A DNA stretch of 64,000 bases, taken from contig JALHMZ010000008.1 of assembly GCA_022843785.1 (NCBI GenBank), forward strand, positions 1-64,000. Reading direction: 5' to 3'. The notes beneath the pieces were generated by a model. It saw only the letters and a program-made list of their open reading frames with translations, had not been told where the DNA came from and did no database searches. Positions 61,401 through 64,000 of the stretch are shown here, one piece after another. The stretch comes from Nitrospira sp. GTDB lineage: Bacteria > Nitrospirota > Nitrospiria > Nitrospirales > Nitrospiraceae. The translations under genes and the position numbers were made by a program. Positions within the stretch are counted from its first letter, which is position 1. Every line of letters begins with the position of its first letter.

Positions 61401-61641
61401 CCATAGCGGTCTAATCGATCTGCTTGTGACGGATGTGGTCATGCCCAACCTGAGCGGCGTGGAGATGGCCCAGCGTCTGCTGAGCAAGTATCCACAGTTG
61501 AAAGTTTTGTACATGTCCGGGTACACCGACGAATCGATCGTGCAACATGGTGTATTGGAACCCGGCGTTGCATTCCTGTCCAAGCCGTTCAAGCCTCAGG
61601 TCTTAGTAGATCGGGTTCAACAAATATTGATGGCGGCGTAG
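58468..61641 (+). CDS. Membrane-bound hybrid sensor histidine kinase with PAS domains and receiver
   Basis: A 1057-residue protein; ATG 58468 with CCGGAGCAG upstream. Helix 1 (LLGRLTGLFLLLAVSPLVIASVLIL) and helix 2 (IVGIGVVLAALAAVLAIFVA, about residue 325) enclose a 290-residue periplasmic sensor, probably of dCache type. A HAMP (RLGRPIEQLTKSAEAVASGDF) and short coiled coil follow, then two PAS domains (FLRQVLDMNPNFIFAKDRDG; MVGQVKDYSIVMLDPGG). The kinase core has the His in LAGGVAHDFNNLLTVISG and ATPase boxes (NLAVNARDAMPKGG; GTGLGLSTVYGIV). The receiver (ILLVEDEAGIRRLFQELLASYG; VTDVVMPNLSG) ends the protein. No output gene is adjacent. Confidence 0.94.
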   Translation: MPSEHRGSFVESVGRSVRGLLGRLTGLFLLLAVSPLVIASVLILHNGQAALEENIGLQLSAQAEHIAESLDHLRANRQASLKDWAKLSVMHDLTEGDAGGRITETLTALAQGQSVWSSLMAISPGGKVVAASSPDRIGELVAEQMWFQHKPTDPHLRRQPFQWKTQEGGYYFLMPIFHEGKSQPLIGYLSAYLAPLQLDDHVRGILSPLSSQAHEAQGSVLLFNDKEGMLFLSQPGQTQESVRVAHDLFSQDWLQDLRKSQADMPSPLRTWAILTANDGRQFLIGHTGEQGRSRVGGLIGVARPLDQAYKPIYGLQRQIVGIGVVLAALAAVLAIFVATRLGRPIEQLTKSAEAVASGDFAPNRLPVWRQDEIGSLARTFDRMREDLQLFTKDLEDRVQARTAELESVNRQLQRQHGFLRQVLDMNPNFIFAKDRDGRFTLANLAVADAYGTSVDRLIGRTDADFGARAEEAERIQQDDLAVVEEGQEHVIAEEALTDATGKVRWLRTVKRPLVGPDGRHDQVLSVAVDITALREALHAVRLSEQRFHQMVGQVKDYSIVMLDPGGLVVHWNDGAQRIMGYTAGDIVGRHFSYFYSAEDVGGDKPTRLLAQAAEQRSVEDEGWRLRKDGSRFWARAAIAAIYDEAGKLIGFSQLTRDLTVQKEAESDKTLLEAQLRQAQKMEAVGRLAGGVAHDFNNLLTVISGFSEILQMRIKQEDPLQQAVQEIVKASGRAANLTQQLLAFSRKQVIQPTQLSLNDVVAQIERLLRKLIGEDIQLEPVFADDLASVKADRGQMDQVIMNLAVNARDAMPKGGRLLLHTDNVVITPELGEPTGIVKPGRYACLEVRDTGCGMDEETKARVFEPFFTTKESGKGTGLGLSTVYGIVKQSGGFVTVESELGKGASFRVYFPAVETESPAEPQADGTRLIKPFCKEKEATILLVEDEAGIRRLFQELLASYGYKVLTAHDGEAGVTVGNSHSGLIDLLVTDVVMPNLSGVEMAQRLLSKYPQLKVLYMSGYTDESIVQHGVLEPGVAFLSKPFKPQVLVDRVQQILMAA

Positions 61642-61708
61642 TCCGCTCCGATGGCGAGAGACACACCTCTGAGCGATTCTGCGAAGACCGGCATTCAGCT
61701 ATTCCCGT

Positions 61709-63076
61709 TCAGGGTTTGTTTGGGGGCTTGGCAAGGAGGGCGGTTCGAGAGGGAATCTGTGTCAGAAGGTCGGGACGGGCTTGAAAGATGCCGTGCAGAC
61801 GATTGCCAGTGGCATAGATCAAGTTCCCTACCTGGTTGCCAAGCGTGAGCTTGCCGGCGACCCTTCCGTCTCTTCCGGTGGCCACGAATTCGGCAGCCGG
61901 AGCCAGCAATCCGTAGGGTGCGAGTGGTGAGGACTGCTTGAGCACCCGTTCTTCCGCCGGAAGATTTGCTACCCGGCTCACAAAGAGATCCGCCGCTTCC
62001 TGGCTGAGTTTGTCCGTGGGGCGGTCCTCCAGCACCCATTCCCCATGTTCATTGATGAGGACATACTGGTGGTCGCGCGTGCGGACCGATAACATGGCGA
62101 TATCCGCAGAGTCGACTCCGAGCAGCCGTTTGTCTTGCAGAATGAAGAGGTCCTTCGTCAGATCCTTGATTGCTGTGGGGCTGACACGATAGAGCGGGGC
62201 CTCAGGCGTGGTTTCTGCGATTGCATCGCCGCTTTGAGGGTCCGGCTGGTAGAGCTGGACGCTCTGGTCGCCCTCTGCCGTATGCAGAGTGATCTTCAGT
62301 TTCGGGGTGGTCAGGGTTTTGGCTACTGCGTCCCGCTCAGGGCCCGGGTCGATGATGCTCAGCGCCTTCAGGTCTTCCAGACGGAACATCAGTGAGCGGA
62401 CTTCCGTTTGATCGGCTTCGGCTTCGATCGGGTAGCGGATTTTCCAGGATGGCTTTGGTTTGCCCTTGGCCATGTTGTAGATCACGATTTCGGTCGGAGG
62501 ATAGTTGAGTCTCACCCGTTCGATATCGTTCTGAACGAAGCGCAAGAGGTCCTTTCGCCGGAACATCAGCAGCGATTTATTCACAAAGTCTTTAGGGGCC
62601 AGGTCGGTCAGTAAGACCTTCCCGTCCGATCCCCGGAGGACGTACAGGGTATTGGACAGGGGACCGCTGTCGCCGATCGCCAAAGTGTCTTGTTGCCCCC
62701 CGGCCGTGACGGTGACGGTTGTGACAGGCTGCTCCAGCCCGAAGGGGGCCAGGCCGGCAGATCGTTCGGAGACAGATCGGGTCACCCTGCCTGTTACTAG
62801 CGCACGGACGAGGGCTTGGACTTCGCGGATATCGGCGTCGGTTTGCAAGGGGGCGGAAATAATCCAGCTTCCCGAGTCGGTGCGTGCGAGATCGACGGGG
62901 CCTTGAGCCGTCGTGATGGCCAGCCCTGTGATGGCCGTTTCGGGAAACGACAGCAGTTGCTTCTGTTCAGCCTCCTGTTTGATCTCGCGTTGCGTGGTGG
63001 GAAATTCCACCACATAGAGATAGCCTCCGAGCCCCGCCAGAATGACAAGCATGAGGACTGTTGGCCAGTAACGCAT
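61709..63076 (-). CDS. DUF4340 domain protein of a GldG-type ABC transporter operon
   Basis: A 455-residue protein with one N-terminal membrane helix (YWPTVLMLVILAGLGGYLYVV) and a large periplasmic part made of DUF4340 repeats: ITGLAITTAQGPVDLARTDSGSWIISAPLQTDADIREVQALVRALVTGRV, DKVYVLRGSDGKVLLTDLAPKDFVNKSLLMFRRKDLLRFV and LLGVDSADIAMLSVRTRDHQYVLINEHGEWVLEDRPTDKLSQEAADLFVSRVANL. Such proteins accompany ABC transporters of the gliding-motility type; their function in non-gliding bacteria is not known. It follows the GldG-like gene on this strand. Confidence 0.88.
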   Translation of the reverse strand: MRYWPTVLMLVILAGLGGYLYVVEFPTTQREIKQEAEQKQLLSFPETAITGLAITTAQGPVDLARTDSGSWIISAPLQTDADIREVQALVRALVTGRVTRSVSERSAGLAPFGLEQPVTTVTVTAGGQQDTLAIGDSGPLSNTLYVLRGSDGKVLLTDLAPKDFVNKSLLMFRRKDLLRFVQNDIERVRLNYPPTEIVIYNMAKGKPKPSWKIRYPIEAEADQTEVRSLMFRLEDLKALSIIDPGPERDAVAKTLTTPKLKITLHTAEGDQSVQLYQPDPQSGDAIAETTPEAPLYRVSPTAIKDLTKDLFILQDKRLLGVDSADIAMLSVRTRDHQYVLINEHGEWVLEDRPTDKLSQEAADLFVSRVANLPAEERVLKQSSPLAPYGLLAPAAEFVATGRDGRVAGKLTLGNQVGNLIYATGNRLHGIFQARPDLLTQIPSRTALLAKPPNKP

Positions 63077-63077
63077 A

Positions 63078-63182
63078 GTCAGTGGGTGAAGGGTGAGGGG
63101 TAAGGGGTTAGTAGCAAGGGGTGAGTGATTCGGAGCGATTGGCGCATGACGAATGACGGTTGACGAATGACGAACACGCCGT
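63078..63182. repeat. Period-7 repeat spacer, 105 bp
   Basis: Fifteen heptamers in one register fill almost the whole spacer: GTCAGTG, GGTGAAG, GGTGAGG, GGTAAGG, then GACGAAT, GACGGTT, GACGAAT, GACGAAC. The motif changes midway but the 7-base step does not. Confidence 0.85.
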
Positions 63183-63197
63183 GCTTCTCCATGCTTG

Positions 63198-64000
63198 TCA
63201 CAATCGCCGTCTCTTTCTCCAGACCATCAGGCCGGTCAGGAACATCATGAGCGGGAGAAAGATGACTTGAATGTAGAGCAGCGCCCGTTCTTGCGTCGGG
63301 TTCGGTGTGAACGGCCTCAGGGCCGGTTCTTTCGGCGCAATGGAAATCAAGTCGCGTTCCTCGGCCAGCCATCCGGTCGTATGGAGGAAAAAGTCGCTGT
63401 TTCCGGGGAAGTTAAAAAAGGCGTTGGTGGCAAAGGCGGAGTTGCCGATGACGACGATGGCCGGACGAGGCGCCCCTTCAGCAGGTGTCTGTTTAGGGGC
63501 CAGCGCTGCGACCATCGACAGCGGACCCTTCACGTCTTCCTTTTCGCTCAGGCTCACGACCCGGCCTTGCATATTCGTTTCCGCCCAACTGTTCGCTGAT
63601 GTGCGAGCGAGCGGCACATAGTCCCAATCTTTGCCGGCCTGCTCGTCGAAGGTGATGTGGCGCGAGAGAGGGAACAGCACGGCAGATGTCAGGTCTTGCG
63701 TGATCTCGTGTTCGGTAAAGGTGCGGACCAGCAGTGCGGTGAGATCTCCTTGGGCGAGCTTGTCTTGCAAGTCGACTAAGACGCCCGGCCCCAGACCGAG
63801 TCCCCAGTGGGCGAGCAAGGGATCGAGTCCGGTTTGCGTGTCAGGATCGACCAGGATCATGACGTGGCCGCCCTTTTCGACATAGGCCCGGATACGGTCC
63901 TGCTCTTCCGTGGTGATGGAGCGGCGAGGCCCGGCCAGGATCAACACAGTGGTGTTGGCCGGAACGGCTGCTTCCTGGAGCAGCGAGACGGCGCCGACGT
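63198..64000 (-). CDS. GldG-family ABC-transporter auxiliary protein (partial, continues beyond the window)
   Basis: The frame is open to the right edge (at least 267 codons), so only the C-terminal part is here. TVLILAGPRRSITTEEQDRIRAYVEKGGHVMILVDPDTQTGLDPLLAHWGLGLGPGVLVD is the core of the GldG/ABC_transp_aux domain; the middle contains HITFDEQAGKDWDYVPLARTSANSWAE and PAIVVIGNSAFATNAFFNFPGNSDFFLHTTGWLAEERDLISI. One C-terminal membrane helix (LLYIQVIFLPLMMFLTGLMVW) and a basic end (RKRRRL) follow. The permease and ATPase should lie to the right of the window. Confidence 0.9.
   Translation of the reverse strand, partial: VGAVSLLQEAAVPANTTVLILAGPRRSITTEEQDRIRAYVEKGGHVMILVDPDTQTGLDPLLAHWGLGLGPGVLVDLQDKLAQGDLTALLVRTFTEHEITQDLTSAVLFPLSRHITFDEQAGKDWDYVPLARTSANSWAETNMQGRVVSLSEKEDVKGPLSMVAALAPKQTPAEGAPRPAIVVIGNSAFATNAFFNFPGNSDFFLHTTGWLAEERDLISIAPKEPALRPFTPNPTQERALLYIQVIFLPLMMFLTGLMVWRKRRRL

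Noticed and set aside
1..64000. CRISPR arrays, rRNA, tRNA, integrase or complete IS
   Set aside because: Looked for by eye on both strands; the repeats present are tandem or palindromic without spacers of CRISPR type, and no tRNA arms or transposase motifs were recognised. A tool-based scan could still find a weak one.

Overview
This window looks like a chromosomal segment of a Nitrospira-type bacterium (phylum Nitrospirota). That is an inference from moderately high GC, several HEAT-repeat proteins, a PEP-CTERM exported protein, DsrE/TusA sulfur-carrier proteins, and intergenic repeat families that I remember as typical of Nitrospira genomes; no marker gene here proves it. No rRNA, tRNA, CRISPR array or intact insertion sequence was found.

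Layout. 1-4 kb: the end of a heavy-metal RND pump, a frameshifted tandem UspA gene, a small membrane protein, and a membrane-fused spermidine-synthase-like protein whose stop codon abuts an inverted-repeat element. 4.3-9.7 kb: ugd (UDP-glucose dehydrogenase) with a good sigma-70 promoter, convergent with four HEAT-repeat genes. 9.8-24.3 kb is accessory in character: an exported beta-propeller protein, two adjacent genes each broken by one in-frame stop, vapBC with promoter and operator, a phosphodiesterase/HEAT operon, two LPP20-type secreted proteins, a PEP-CTERM gene with a sigma-54-type promoter and upstream palindrome, brnTA, gene remnants (an SDR N-terminus and a polA C-terminus) and hicAB. 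24.3-36 kb: polA, DsrE, nth, rpsU, ftcD, TusA, DsrE2, a Rieske oxygenase, a secreted Lon-type protease domain and a KefB-type antiporter. 36-42 kb: three tandem exported paralogues that gain domains along the row, then a lipoprotein with an STN-like domain and HEAT-like helices. 42-51 kb: UDP-glucuronate epimerase, a metallo-hydrolase, hemD, a WD40 lipoprotein, an alcohol dehydrogenase and its truncated copy, a possible small RNA, an 18-residue basic peptide and a TonB-like protein. 51.5-58 kb: tdh-kbl (threonine to glycine), rplI-glyA-nrdR, and a two-component pair whose kinase carries a Rossmann-type domain. 58-64 kb: a large hybrid kinase and part of a GldG/DUF4340 transporter operon.

The most distinctive signal lies between genes. 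At least eleven spacers consist of degenerate tandem repeats with a strict 7-nt period (9-nt in two cases), several folded into imperfect palindromes (best: 26988-27071, 52625-52706, 28405-28467, 63078-63182). They coexist with two families of terminal-inverted-repeat elements (2387-2594 with 30952-31095; 6434-6557 with a half copy at 16433). Single-base lesions in three otherwise readable genes (607, 11100 and 11612) suggest either active gene decay or assembly errors.
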